Of a stretch of 64,000 nt of DNA, positions 13,644-19,721 are shown one piece after another. Under the pieces are notes generated by a model. That model had not been told where the DNA came from, did not search any database, and saw only the letters and a program-made list of their open reading frames with translations. The stretch spans positions 62,001-126,000 of the IMG/VR virus record IMGVR_UViG_3300032236_001613. One strand, given 5' to 3'. The stretch comes from a virus. The stretch's first letter is position 1; the number at the start of each line of letters is the position of its first letter. A program made the translations under genes and the position numbers.

Positions 13644-13928
13644 TTAACTAAAAATGTCAGCCAAAATCTGGTCAATTTCATGCTGACGTGCACGTTCGCC
13701 ATGAACGCGATCCATGAACTCTGACATCATGCCCGGACGATTGTGGACATAGTCCAGCTGGCCGTATGCCGAAATGTCAAAGTAACGGAAGGATGGTGCA
13801 CCAGGATAGTACTTAATCCACTGACCGCGCTGCAGGACCAAACGACCGTCCTGGATAGCACGCCGAGTGGCCGGATCCGAAAGAACCGGAGTAGGAAGAA
13901 ACTGACGACCCTTACGATTGATAACCAT
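13644..13928 (-). CDS. hypothetical protein
   Basis: 94 aa. The segments GRLVLQRGQWIKYYPG and SRF-like FRYFDISAYG suggest a small beta domain; the C-terminal helix (RARQHEIDQILADIF) is charged. GGAGCAATTAAT precedes the ATG. Similar short proteins occur in other phages; function unknown. Confidence 0.7.
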   Translation of the reverse strand: MVINRKGRQFLPTPVLSDPATRRAIQDGRLVLQRGQWIKYYPGAPSFRYFDISAYGQLDYVHNRPGMMSEFMDRVHGERARQHEIDQILADIFS

Positions 13929-13977
13929 ATTAATTGCTCCTTACAAAAAAGTGTTTAAACTCTAACTCAACAGAACT

Positions 13978-14006
13978 ATTATACTAAACTTTTACCAAAA
14001 GGTCAA
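13978..14006 (-). promoter_or_regulatory. early sigma70 promoter for 13644-13928
   Basis: TTGACC, 17-bp spacer TTTTGGTAAAAGTTTAG, TATAAT. TGA of 14003-14164 nested in the -35. Confidence 0.9.
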
Positions 14007-14164
14007 TAAAGACTTGAAAGATTTTCACGTTGCCAAACCCAGAGATCCTGTATCACATGAAACGCAGGTCCAACAGGGCCAATAGCGACGCCAGTGCGGC
14101 TATCCACTTCAAAAGTCTGCCAACCGCCTACAACACTACGGCAAGTGTATTCTTTGACAAACAT
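14003..14164 (-). CDS. small hypothetical protein
   Basis: 53 aa read directly: MFVKEYTCRSVVGGWQTFEV then a Gly/Val region and a C-terminal WVWQREN. AAGGAGCAGAC precedes the ATG at 14164. It starts 9 bp after the stop of 14174-14326 and ends inside the next -35 hexamer, both typical of this region. Function unknown. Confidence 0.7.
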   Translation of the reverse strand: MFVKEYTCRSVVGGWQTFEVDSRTGVAIGPVGPAFHVIQDLWVWQRENLSSLY

Positions 14165-14173
14165 GTCTGCTCC

Positions 14174-14326
14174 TTAGAGTTTGATCAGCACATCAGGATA
14201 GGCAGTAGCAAATGTTCGTGTTCGTTCACCACGCGGATCATAGTAATAATCCACTCGTTGACAATAGCGTTTGGCCAGCCACTTCACCACGAACACAGGC
14301 AGTATCACAGTCCATTTTGCTAACAT
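14174..14326 (-). CDS. small basic protein with hydrophobic N-terminus
   Basis: 50 aa read directly: an N-terminal hydrophobic stretch (WTVILPVFVVKWLA) then a basic, tyrosine-rich part (RYCQRVDYYYDPRGERTRTF). GGAGCAAACA precedes the ATG at 14326; promoter at 14353-14380. It may be a membrane-associated peptide. Confidence 0.65.
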   Translation of the reverse strand: MLAKWTVILPVFVVKWLAKRYCQRVDYYYDPRGERTRTFATAYPDVLIKL

Positions 14327-14352
14327 TGTTTGCTCCTTACTAGTATCTATAT

Positions 14353-14380
14353 AGTATAGCAGGTTTTACCAAAAGGTCAA
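14353..14380 (-). promoter_or_regulatory. early sigma70 promoter for 14174-14326 and 14003-14164
   Basis: TTGACC, 16-bp spacer TTTTGGTAAAACCTGC, TATACT. TGA of 14377-14595 nested in the -35. Confidence 0.9.
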
Positions 14381-14595
14381 CCAACCAAACCCTCATCCAT
14401 CATCTCCAAGAGTTTGATGGTGTATTCTCGCTCGTGACTGTAAGTCCTTGACTCGTTAGCCCATTCCTCACCATAGACAGCGAGGAACTCGTTGTAGATC
14501 TCTCGAAGAGAGATTTGAGGAAAACGGAATGCAACCTCATGGTACAGTTGGCCTTGGTTGACCATCTCGCGCATCTCGATGTTGATCTCTTTCAT
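14377..14595 (-). CDS. small hypothetical protein
   Basis: 72 aa, helical, with ISLREIYNEFLAVYGEEW resembling a helix-turn-helix-like segment, though not a convincing one. Single-gene cassette. Function unknown. Confidence 0.65.
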   Translation of the reverse strand: MKEINIEMREMVNQGQLYHEVAFRFPQISLREIYNEFLAVYGEEWANESRTYSHEREYTIKLLEMMDEGLVG

Positions 14596-14619
14596 CTTAC
14601 CCTCGTTTGCTATGAATAT

Positions 14620-14647
14620 ATTATAGCAGGTTTTACCAAAAGGTCAA
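14620..14647 (-). promoter_or_regulatory. early sigma70 promoter for 14377-14595
   Basis: TTGACC, 16-bp spacer TTTTGGTAAAACCTGC, TATAAT. Confidence 0.9.
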
Positions 14648-14649
14648 AC

Positions 14650-14844
14650 TTAGAATTGGCGAACGCAGAGTGACTGAATATGCGGAGCAGGCGCATAAAA
14701 ACTATTTTGTTCCTGCTGATGCAGCCATCCAGTACCTGCAGCTAGACAGGCCTCTTTGCTTTCAAAAGGCCCAATCTGGGTTATAGCTGAGCCGCCGCGA
14801 TGGTCACTCGCCGCAATAGTAAGAATCAATAACCAACCTGCCAT
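14650..14844 (-). CDS. small protein with signal-like N-terminus and GPF motif
   Basis: 64 aa. Hydrophobic start (AGWLLILTIAAS) that could be a signal peptide or weak anchor, then ITQIGPFESKEACLAAG, the same unit found twice in 12582-12923, and two C-terminal-half cysteines. Last gene of the operon from 15774. The Cys pair and leader would fit a periplasmic protein. Confidence 0.6.
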   Translation of the reverse strand: MAGWLLILTIAASDHRGGSAITQIGPFESKEACLAAGTGWLHQQEQNSFYAPAPHIQSLCVRQF

Positions 14845-14845
14845 A

Positions 14846-15046
14846 TTATTTCTCCTTCTTCAATTTAGGAAAGTGATAGGCTAAATTTTCCCAGAGACCT
14901 AGAACTATTGCTGCGGGTATAAACAGCACCATTAGACGGCTCCTGTCTAGGCCTAGCCCTAGTAATGGCATAGTCGTTAGTATCACAATACCTGCTATGA
15001 TCAGAGCCACAACTACGCTCAGTAAAATGACCAATAGAGTCACCAT
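14846..15046 (-). CDS. small two-helix membrane protein (1 of 3)
   Basis: 66 aa: hydrophobic residues 3-28 and 38-52, basic tail KLKKEK. One of three neighbouring genes of equal size and plan, each separated by a single base. Inferred inner-membrane protein; function unknown. Confidence 0.7.
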   Translation of the reverse strand: MVTLLVILLSVVVALIIAGIVILTTMPLLGLGLDRSRLMVLFIPAAIVLGLWENLAYHFPKLKKEK

Positions 15047-15047
15047 A

Positions 15048-15251
15048 TTACTTGTCCTTCTTGAAAAGATCCACTACAGACATCAAAATGCTCTTCAGTA
15101 AGAACACTACAAAGCCTACAACCGCGTATGGCAGACAGATGATAAAGCCTATAACAGGCACAGCCATCACAGCAGCTCCTAATGAGAACACGGCAGCGAA
15201 TGCTACTATGCACCATAAAATCAACAGAGTTGAGTAACTAACGGTAATCAT
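15048..15251 (-). CDS. small two-helix membrane protein (2 of 3)
   Basis: 67 aa: hydrophobic residues 7-33 and 35-55, basic tail LFKKDK. Same plan as its neighbours, suggesting duplication with strong divergence. Confidence 0.7.
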   Translation of the reverse strand: MITVSYSTLLILWCIVAFAAVFSLGAAVMAVPVIGFIICLPYAVVGFVVFLLKSILMSVVDLFKKDK

Positions 15252-15252
15252 A

Positions 15253-15471
15253 TCACTTGACCTTTTTTGGAAAAATCTTTTTCCAAAGCATAATGGGTGA
15301 TGTGATCAGTAACACGCCCAGCATCAATATACCACCCGGAATTAGAATAATCCACAGTATGGGCCTCTGCTTGGTGCCGAAATGTGCGCCAAACTTCATA
15401 GAAACCATGCCGGCTATTCCCAATGCCAAAAACAATACAACCAGCAAGGTTATGAGACTGATAGTAATCAT
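15253..15471 (-). CDS. small two-helix membrane protein (3 of 3)
   Basis: 72 aa: hydrophobic residues 4-24 and 38-60, basic tail KKIFPKKVK. First of the membrane trio, directly after the SSB-tail gene. Confidence 0.7.
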   Translation of the reverse strand: MITISLITLLVVLFLALGIAGMVSMKFGAHFGTKQRPILWIILIPGGILMLGVLLITSPIMLWKKIFPKKVK

Positions 15472-15480
15472 AACATCTCC

Positions 15481-15774
15481 TTAAAACGGAATATCGTCGT
15501 CAAGCTGACGAGTAGATGGCCGAGGAGGACCTACGAACTCACTCTTAGCAACAGCCCGATCAACCCAGTATTGTACCTCCTCTTCGGTCATATAACAGGT
15601 TTCTTCAGGATGTGGCTGCGGCTTACCACGATAGTGCGGGTTCTCAATCCACACGTCGTAATCAGTAAGAATCCATTGACTATCCTTGTAACGATCATAA
15701 TCACCTACATTGTAGGCATATTCACGCATGGCTTCAGCTGGAGTGGCTACGCGATCTTCTTCATCATAAAACAT
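15481..15774 (-). CDS. protein ending in the SSB C-terminal peptide DDDIPF
   Basis: 97 aa, acidic, with no recognisable OB fold: MFYDEEDRVATPAEAMREYA, a tyrosine/tryptophan-rich middle and the exact C-terminus LDDDIPF followed by TAA. In bacteria this acidic tip of single-stranded DNA-binding protein docks RecQ, RecO, PriA, ExoI and other repair enzymes. The tail is seen; that the protein is a decoy or recruiter of SSB partners is inference. It could also be an adapter for the phage's own replication enzymes. First gene from promoter 15804-15832. Confidence 0.7.
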   Translation of the reverse strand: MFYDEEDRVATPAEAMREYAYNVGDYDRYKDSQWILTDYDVWIENPHYRGKPQPHPEETCYMTEEEVQYWVDRAVAKSEFVGPPRPSTRQLDDDIPF

Positions 15775-15803
15775 TGAAGACTCCTTACTGTTACTGTAGG
15801 AAT

Positions 15804-15832
15804 AGTATACTACGGTTTTACCAAAAGGTCAA
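15804..15832 (-). promoter_or_regulatory. early sigma70 promoter (15774-14650 operon)
   Basis: TTGACC, 17-bp spacer TTTTGGTAAAACCGTAG, TATACT. TGA of 15829-16095 nested in the -35. Confidence 0.9.
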
Positions 15833-16095
15833 GATTTTTTGTATAGAGAGTGAAGGGCTTCGTGCTGCTCCAAAGCTTTCAACTGCTTCTTCACCTGAGT
15901 GAGATAGAGGTAGCGGCGATTGACTTCGGATCGGGCCAACTCACCATCGCAGGTCAAGTTCTCAGGGCTAAGGTCAGACTCTAGATGACCTGCCAGATGC
16001 CGACGGTGTTGCGGATCGTTGAGGTCCAGATCGGCCTCCTTGAAGAAGCGATTGATCTGATTGATGTGATCTAGATATTCAGTGAGTTCTTCCAT
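15829..16095 (-). CDS. helical hypothetical protein
   Basis: 88 aa, charged and helical (LARSEVNRRYLYLTQVKKQL). A histidine-rich turn (HRRHLAGHLE) lies in the middle. Single-gene cassette behind 16122-16150. Function unknown. Confidence 0.65.
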   Translation of the reverse strand: MEELTEYLDHINQINRFFKEADLDLNDPQHRRHLAGHLESDLSPENLTCDGELARSEVNRRYLYLTQVKKQLKALEQHEALHSLYKKS

Positions 16096-16121
16096 AGGTT
16101 GCTCCTTGCTAGTGAGTCAGT

Positions 16122-16150
16122 ATTATACTAAGGTTTTACCAAAAGGTCAA
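16122..16150 (-). promoter_or_regulatory. early sigma70 promoter for 15829-16095
   Basis: TTGACC, 17-bp spacer TTTTGGTAAAACCTTAG, TATAAT. Confidence 0.92.
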
Positions 16151-16152
16151 CA

Positions 16153-16359
16153 TCAATTCACAAGATTTACACGCTCTAAACGGTAAAAGAAATCTTGCTT
16201 AGGGTCAACAATTCCAAACTCCACAAAGTATTCCGAACCTGTAAGTTCGTCATGGCAATGGAACCCGTCATCTTGTGTGTAGTCAATACGAAACACATCA
16301 CCATTCTGTATAAAGAATACTGAGTTCTGTGCAATGTCATGCAATTCGTTATGGTCCAT
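16153..16359 (-). CDS. small hypothetical protein
   Basis: 68 aa, acidic and beta-rich (GDVFRIDYTQDDGFHCHDEL). Shares one base with the stop of 16359-16691. Function unknown. Confidence 0.65.
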   Translation of the reverse strand: MDHNELHDIAQNSVFFIQNGDVFRIDYTQDDGFHCHDELTGSEYFVEFGIVDPKQDFFYRLERVNLVN

Positions 16360-16691
16360 TATGCCTTCTCCTCAGTTTGAGCTTTGAGCTTGGCTAACTT
16401 TTTTTCGAGATTACTGATTTCTTTCAAGCGGGCCTTTTCCTTTCGGATAGCCTCTTTCTTCTTTTCTTCCTCTTCTCGAATTTTACGTTCAGCATCCTGC
16501 TTCTGATGTTCATTCCACCAGTCCAGATGCTGTTTCTTAGTAACTCCGCACTCTGTCCAATCAATGCGATCCACAATAGTAGGATCTGCTCGCATAGCAG
16601 CACAAACTACGGCTTCGAACTGTTTGACACGTTTCTCAAGGTTTCGTGAATTACGTTCTCGATCATAACTATCATCTACATAGCAAGGCAT
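16359..16691 (-). CDS. conserved phage protein with charged coiled coil
   Basis: 110 aa. N-terminal helix, a DRIDWTECGVTKKQHLDWWN segment, then a long lysine/glutamate coiled coil. The W-x-E-x-G-V-x-x-x-x-x-x-x-WW pattern followed by a charged helix is frequent in phage hypothetical proteins. Function unknown. Confidence 0.7.
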   Translation of the reverse strand: MPCYVDDSYDRERNSRNLEKRVKQFEAVVCAAMRADPTIVDRIDWTECGVTKKQHLDWWNEHQKQDAERKIREEEEKKKEAIRKEKARLKEISNLEKKLAKLKAQTEEKA

Positions 16692-16703
16692 ATCATATTC
16701 TCC

Positions 16704-17057
16704 TTAGTCTGAACTGTCGTAGGCGTTGATCTGACCGCAATGGATACACTTATACTGGTCATAGCCGCGGCCTAGATTCTGTAAGAACTTCCACTCATGC
16801 CCAGAACACTTAGCCGCAGTCTCCTTAGAGACATAACCGTGACCACCACAGTGATCACAGATTTTACGGAAATGACTGTAACGATGACGATTCTCTGGAG
16901 TATCAGGCTTGCCATGCAGGTTGTAGCTGTTGATAGAAAGATTCCACCCACCATGACCACGGCAGCGAGGACACTCTACAGTATAATTAAGCCAAGGCTC
17001 CTTGCGTGGATGATCCAAGAATGCATCTGGATGATCTGGCGTAAGAAAGTCTGACAT
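16704..17057 (-). CDS. zinc-finger protein with DnaJ-like CxxCxGxG repeats
   Basis: 117 aa. CPRCRGHGGW (about residues 30-39) and CDHCGGHGYV (about 68-77) are paired CxxCxGxG repeats as in the DnaJ cysteine-rich domain; a third C-x-x-C (CIHCGQ) lies near the C-terminus. There is no J domain, so this is a zinc protein rather than a chaperone. First gene of the 17057-16153 operon. Confidence 0.75.
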   Translation of the reverse strand: MSDFLTPDHPDAFLDHPRKEPWLNYTVECPRCRGHGGWNLSINSYNLHGKPDTPENRHRYSHFRKICDHCGGHGYVSKETAAKCSGHEWKFLQNLGRGYDQYKCIHCGQINAYDSSD

Positions 17058-17086
17058 ATGTTACTCCTTGCTCTAACTATGAAACT

Positions 17087-17114
17087 ATTATAGCAGGTTT
17101 TACCAAAAGGTCAA
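17087..17114 (-). promoter_or_regulatory. early sigma70 promoter (17057-16153 operon)
   Basis: TTGACC, 16-bp spacer TTTTGGTAAAACCTGC, TATAAT. TGA of 17111-17257 nested in the -35. Confidence 0.9.
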
Positions 17115-17257
17115 CCGTTATCTGGAACTTCCTTGAAGCCAAATGCCGTAAGGTCATCAAGGTTAATGACTTCCCGGAGATAGTTCAGTAGCATCAGCTC
17201 GGCTGCATCGAGATCTTCTGCATCAAACTCTGTTTCGAAATTGATTTTGAATTTCAT
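17111..17257 (-). CDS. small acidic protein
   Basis: 48 aa read directly: MKFKINFETEFDAEDLDAAE, a helical LMLLNYLREVINLDDL and a short tail. It overlaps the 3' end of 17223-17462 by 35 bp in another frame, with GAGGAAG before its ATG. The MKFKI-x-F-E-x-EFDAEDLDAA start is a familiar short phage protein plan. Function unknown. Confidence 0.65.
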   Translation of the reverse strand: MKFKINFETEFDAEDLDAAELMLLNYLREVINLDDLTAFGFKEVPDNG

Positions 17258-17462
17258 AGGCTTCCTCACGGCTCATTTCATTATTGATACGATTGAAAAT
17301 GCAGTAGTCAGACACTCCTGCATCATACCCGGTCTTATAAGCATGACCACATTTGGCGTCGTGCCCGTTAACGGCATCGTAATACTGCTGATCTACACGA
17401 CCTTCTTCACGCCCGTCGAAGTAACCACGAGCATAGGCATAATAGGTGCTATCGTAAGACAT
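17223..17462 (-). CDS. small hypothetical phage protein
   Basis: 79 aa: two similar pieces, YARGYFDGREEG and AYKTGYDAGVSDYC, i.e. Y-x-x-GY-D-G/A-x-x-x-G/D repeats. This plan is common in short phage proteins. Function unknown. Confidence 0.7.
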   Translation of the reverse strand: MSYDSTYYAYARGYFDGREEGRVDQQYYDAVNGHDAKCGHAYKTGYDAGVSDYCIFNRINNEMSREEAYEIQNQFRNRV

Positions 17463-17480
17463 TGTGTTGCTCCTTTAATC

Positions 17481-17690
17481 TTATACCAATTTCATATAGT
17501 TAAATTCGGTCTTATTGCAGCGGCTGCAGATTCTGGTTTGATATATCACAAAACTGTAGACTCGACCCTTTCTATGCCAGGTTTCATTAAGAGACATGTT
17601 TGTCTCTTCATGATCCTCTCCATTGAGAAACTCACGAACGTAGTATTCGTTTAGATTAGCCCACTGACTCCACTTGTGTATAATGCACAT
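17481..17690 (-). CDS. small zinc-ribbon-like protein
   Basis: 69 aa with MCIIHKWSQW at the N-terminus and ICSRCNKTEFN near the end, so a Cx2H/CxxC zinc knuckle is possible. First gene of the 17690-17111 transcript. Confidence 0.65.
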   Translation of the reverse strand: MCIIHKWSQWANLNEYYVREFLNGEDHEETNMSLNETWHRKGRVYSFVIYQTRICSRCNKTEFNYMKLV

Positions 17691-17723
17691 ATTACTTCAG
17701 CTCCTTGCTCTAACTGTGAATAC

Positions 17724-17751
17724 ATTATAGCAGGTTTTACCAAAAAGTCAA
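17724..17751 (-). promoter_or_regulatory. early sigma70 promoter (17690-17111 operon)
   Basis: TTGACT, 16-bp spacer TTTTGGTAAAACCTGC, TATAAT. TGA of 17748-17990 nested in the -35. Confidence 0.9.
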
Positions 17752-17990
17752 CCTTCTTCGTCTTCTTCCTCGTCGTCTTCGGGCCAATCGTCGTCCTCAT
17801 CGTCTTCCCATTCTCCGTTACAATCTTCTCCCCAGGGTTCGTCGATGACGAGATCTAGGTTCTCGTCAAAAACTTCTTGGTTGACAATGGATACGTTGAC
17901 ATGGTTGTGTTCATAGTTTGCCAAAGCTTCAACATCAGTTTCTGCTTCAACTTCATACTGATGGGTGATTCGAACGTAGAATTTGGGCAT
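17748..17990 (-). CDS. small protein with very acidic tail
   Basis: 80 aa. Beta-like N-terminal half (MPKFYVRITHQYEVEAETDV), then almost only D/E/W from about residue 50 (EWEDDEDDDWPEDDEEEDEE). The tail gives it a large negative charge; a DNA-mimic or decoy role is possible but unproven. Confidence 0.65.
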   Translation of the reverse strand: MPKFYVRITHQYEVEAETDVEALANYEHNHVNVSIVNQEVFDENLDLVIDEPWGEDCNGEWEDDEDDDWPEDDEEEDEEG

Positions 17991-18016
17991 CTCAATCTCC
18001 TTGTTATTGAAATAGA

Positions 18017-18045
18017 ATTATACTAAGGTTTTACCAAAAGGTCAA
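18017..18045 (-). promoter_or_regulatory. early sigma70 promoter for 17748-17990
   Basis: TTGACC, 17-bp spacer TTTTGGTAAAACCTTAG, TATAAT. TGA of 18042-18227 nested in the -35. Confidence 0.92.
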
Positions 18046-18227
18046 CCAGCTGGCGTTATATTCACAACAGTGAATAGTCCTCCCGGATAGGCTTCGAGAG
18101 CAACTGAAGGAAATAAATCAACGGCAGCATTTAGATCCGCTGCTTCAATCGTTAGACTTTCTAGTCTCCCAGGGTGAGGGAACTCAGGAGGATCTGATAC
18201 TTGAAAAGTTATAGTCCATAGACTCAT
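18042..18227 (-). CDS. small hypothetical protein
   Basis: 61 aa, beta-rich (SLWTITFQVSDPPEFPHPGR) with an AADLNAAVDLFP helix. Overlaps 18224-18460 by 4 bp (ATGA). Function unknown. Confidence 0.65.
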   Translation of the reverse strand: MSLWTITFQVSDPPEFPHPGRLESLTIEAADLNAAVDLFPSVALEAYPGGLFTVVNITPAG

Positions 18228-18460
18228 ATTACTACTCCATGTTCTTTATTGGATAGAATTACTTTTAATGCAATAGAATACGCTTCTTCAGCATCTTCAC
18301 AATTAAACAATTCAGGAAAACTACCCCGATCTAGATAGACATTGCAGATGTACTGGCCAAACCGCCAGTCCCGCTCATCACGACCACGACGATAGTGTGC
18401 GATCCAATAACGGCGCTCGAGGTTCAATAGGTGAACGGTAAGTGTGCGAGAAAACTGCAT
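18224..18460 (-). CDS. small hypothetical protein
   Basis: 78 aa; basic first half (RRYWIAHYRRGRDERDWRFG), acidic helix EDAEEAYSIALKVIL in the second. First gene after promoter 18491-18518. Function unknown. Confidence 0.65.
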   Translation of the reverse strand: MQFSRTLTVHLLNLERRYWIAHYRRGRDERDWRFGQYICNVYLDRGSFPELFNCEDAEEAYSIALKVILSNKEHGVVI

Positions 18461-18490
18461 AGATAATATTTACCATGTTTATCAGCCAAT

Positions 18491-18518
18491 ATTATAGCAG
18501 CTACTGCCAAACGATCAA
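18491..18518 (-). promoter_or_regulatory. sigma70 promoter for 18224-18460
   Basis: TTGATC, 16 bp, TATAAT; spacer GTTTGGCAGTAGCTGC is a diverged form of the common one. Confidence 0.65.
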
Positions 18519-18521
18519 TAT

Positions 18522-18899
18522 TTACTTACTAGATGTCTGGACGAAGTGAGCTTGAGACCTATAGCCTAGTTCGCGTAGGCTAGTATTAATCAACTGCATG
18601 ACCGTCTTAGAAACGGGCGTGTCTGTTCTTGGAGGTTGAATACTCCAGGGCATTCCTCGCTCTTTGGGTTTCAAAAATGGATATCGATACTTCTCACCAT
18701 TAGGGTAACGAAACTCTTGCCCAGTTTTTTTGAGCAAGGTATTGTAAAGCCAATAAAGCATGTTGCTACGCTGACGTGCACGATCGTAGATATCTTTAGA
18801 AGATTGATCAATCTGTTCGATACCCCGACGCAAGGCACTGAGAGCTAATGCTTGAAGCTCGGGGTCTGGGTTACTTTCTAACAGTTCTTGTATCTGCAT
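18522..18899 (-). CDS. late protein with capsid-targeting-like N-terminus
   Basis: 125 aa. Begins MQIQELLE|S, matching the (L/I/V)-x-E cleavage pattern of T4-type prohead protease. The rest is helical and basic (ALRRGIEQIDQSSKDIYDRA, later YPFLKPKERGMPW). A late promoter TAAATA ends 4 nt before the ATG and no SD is present. Predicted internal head protein; activity unknown. Confidence 0.7.
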   Translation of the reverse strand: MQIQELLESNPDPELQALALSALRRGIEQIDQSSKDIYDRARQRSNMLYWLYNTLLKKTGQEFRYPNGEKYRYPFLKPKERGMPWSIQPPRTDTPVSKTVMQLINTSLRELGYRSQAHFVQTSSK

Positions 18900-18903
18900 A
18901 CTG

Positions 18904-18909
18904 TATTTA
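18904..18909 (-). promoter_or_regulatory. T4-type late promoter for 18522-18899
   Basis: AATAAATACAG on the minus strand; only 4 nt separate TAAATA from the ATG, so the mRNA is predicted leaderless. Confidence 0.7.
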
Positions 18910-19230
18910 TTTGTAGAAAGTTGCAGCGTCTTCGCTGGGTACGAAACGCTGCTGCCTCTTGATTTTTTGGAGATAAATCCTTCCAGCCCCGCTGAATCGG
19001 GCTCAAGTTATCCTACTTGTGCGACAAACAATAGAAACTTTCGTTTCTACCCGGCAAAGCCCTCATCATAACGACAATGACTCTACCCGCGGTTATACCG
19101 TTTCATTAGTCCCCTAGGAGCATAGCTAGCATTCAGACCGCTAGACGACACTAAGGGTTTCGCTTTCGGTTCAGGCATATGTAGTTATCAACATCACAGA
19201 CCGCTACAGCGGGGTTTTTGGTTTAATAGT
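18910..19230 (-). other. no clear gene; structured stretch downstream of tRNA-Leu
   Basis: About 320 bp. On the minus strand it contains a perfect TAGAAAC-GAAA-GTTTCTA hairpin (19032-19049), an AGCCC/GGGCT hairpin near 18985-19003, a GCAGCG/CGCTGC hairpin with TTCG/CGAA inner pairs at 18922-18953, and GNRA-like loops. A 31-codon frame (MPEPKAKPLVSSSGLNAS...) lacks a ribosome site. It lies just 3' of tRNA-Leu and is probably cotranscribed. Not tmRNA or RNase P RNA by the conserved elements I can check. Confidence 0.4.
19199..19221 (+). terminator. possible terminator, plus strand
   Basis: CCGC-TACA-GCGG stem followed by GGTTTTTGG. Reading toward the tRNA-Leu antisense; low stem length makes it tentative. 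Confidence 0.3.
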
Positions 19231-19519
19231 TGGTGCCCTGAGCCGGACTCGAACCGGCACGCCAGTGGCGTCAGATTTTCTTACTACTACAGTTTTCACT
19301 GCCAGCTTGCGCTGTTTGTAGTCTGGACTATACCTTGACCTTAGCTATTGCTTTAGGTCCTTGCCGTCTAGTCTCTACACCTTCCTATTTCTAGGCTTGG
19401 CTCGGTATTAGCAGTTAAGCCTTCACCGAATTTGACAAGTTACATCTTAAAAGTTTCCTAATAAGAGCTCAAATCTTTTCTCTAAGTCTGATGCGTCTAC
19501 CTTGTTCCGCCATCAGGGC
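19231..19519 (-). tRNA. tRNA-Leu(UAA) interrupted by a group I intron
   Basis: 5' exon 19519-19484 (GCCCTGA acceptor strand, D arm GCG/CGC, TCAGA, loop CTT); 3' exon 19279-19231 (loop AAAA, TCTGA, long variable arm ACGCCA/TGGCGT, GCCGG-TTCGAGT-CCGGC, TCAGGGC, A, encoded CCA). Joined exons give loop CTTAAAA with anticodon TAA and a perfect 7-bp acceptor stem. The intron sits between U34 and A35, as in cyanobacterial and plastid tRNA-Leu(UAA). Promoter at 19544-19572. Confidence 0.92.
19280..19483 (-). ncRNA. minimal group I intron (204 nt)
   Basis: On the minus strand the core elements appear in order: P (AATTCGGTGAAGGCTTAACT), Q (TACCGAGCCAAGCC), R (GTGTAGAGACTAGACGG) and S (AAGGTATAGTCC). 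The intron ends in G before the 3' exon, and its 5' splice site follows a T. There is no endonuclease ORF. Its length is close to the smallest natural group I introns, such as the Azoarcus tRNA-Ile intron of about 205 nt. Expected to self-splice. Confidence 0.92.
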
Positions 19520-19543
19520 AAATTATCAACTAACTATCTATTT

Positions 19544-19572
19544 AATATACGCTAATTATCTTCAGTTGTCAA
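19544..19572 (-). promoter_or_regulatory. sigma70 promoter for tRNA-Leu
   Basis: TTGACA, 17 bp, TATATT, 25 bp upstream of the mature 5' end at 19519. Confidence 0.8.
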
Positions 19573-19721
19573 ATGAGTTTTAGCCTCAGTTTACTATTCT
19601 CTTGCTACCTGATGTAAGTGCTTACAACACTTTTTACTAGTATCACAGGCTACCCGCTTCGAACAAGGTTAGGCTTGTACTTGTACTTGACCCGACGAGC
19701 TGGGCTAAAACTCATAAAACT

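Noticed and set aside
18910-19230. tmRNA or RNase P RNA
   Set aside because: No tRNA-like ends, no tag ORF ending in ALA codons, and none of the conserved RNase P core words.
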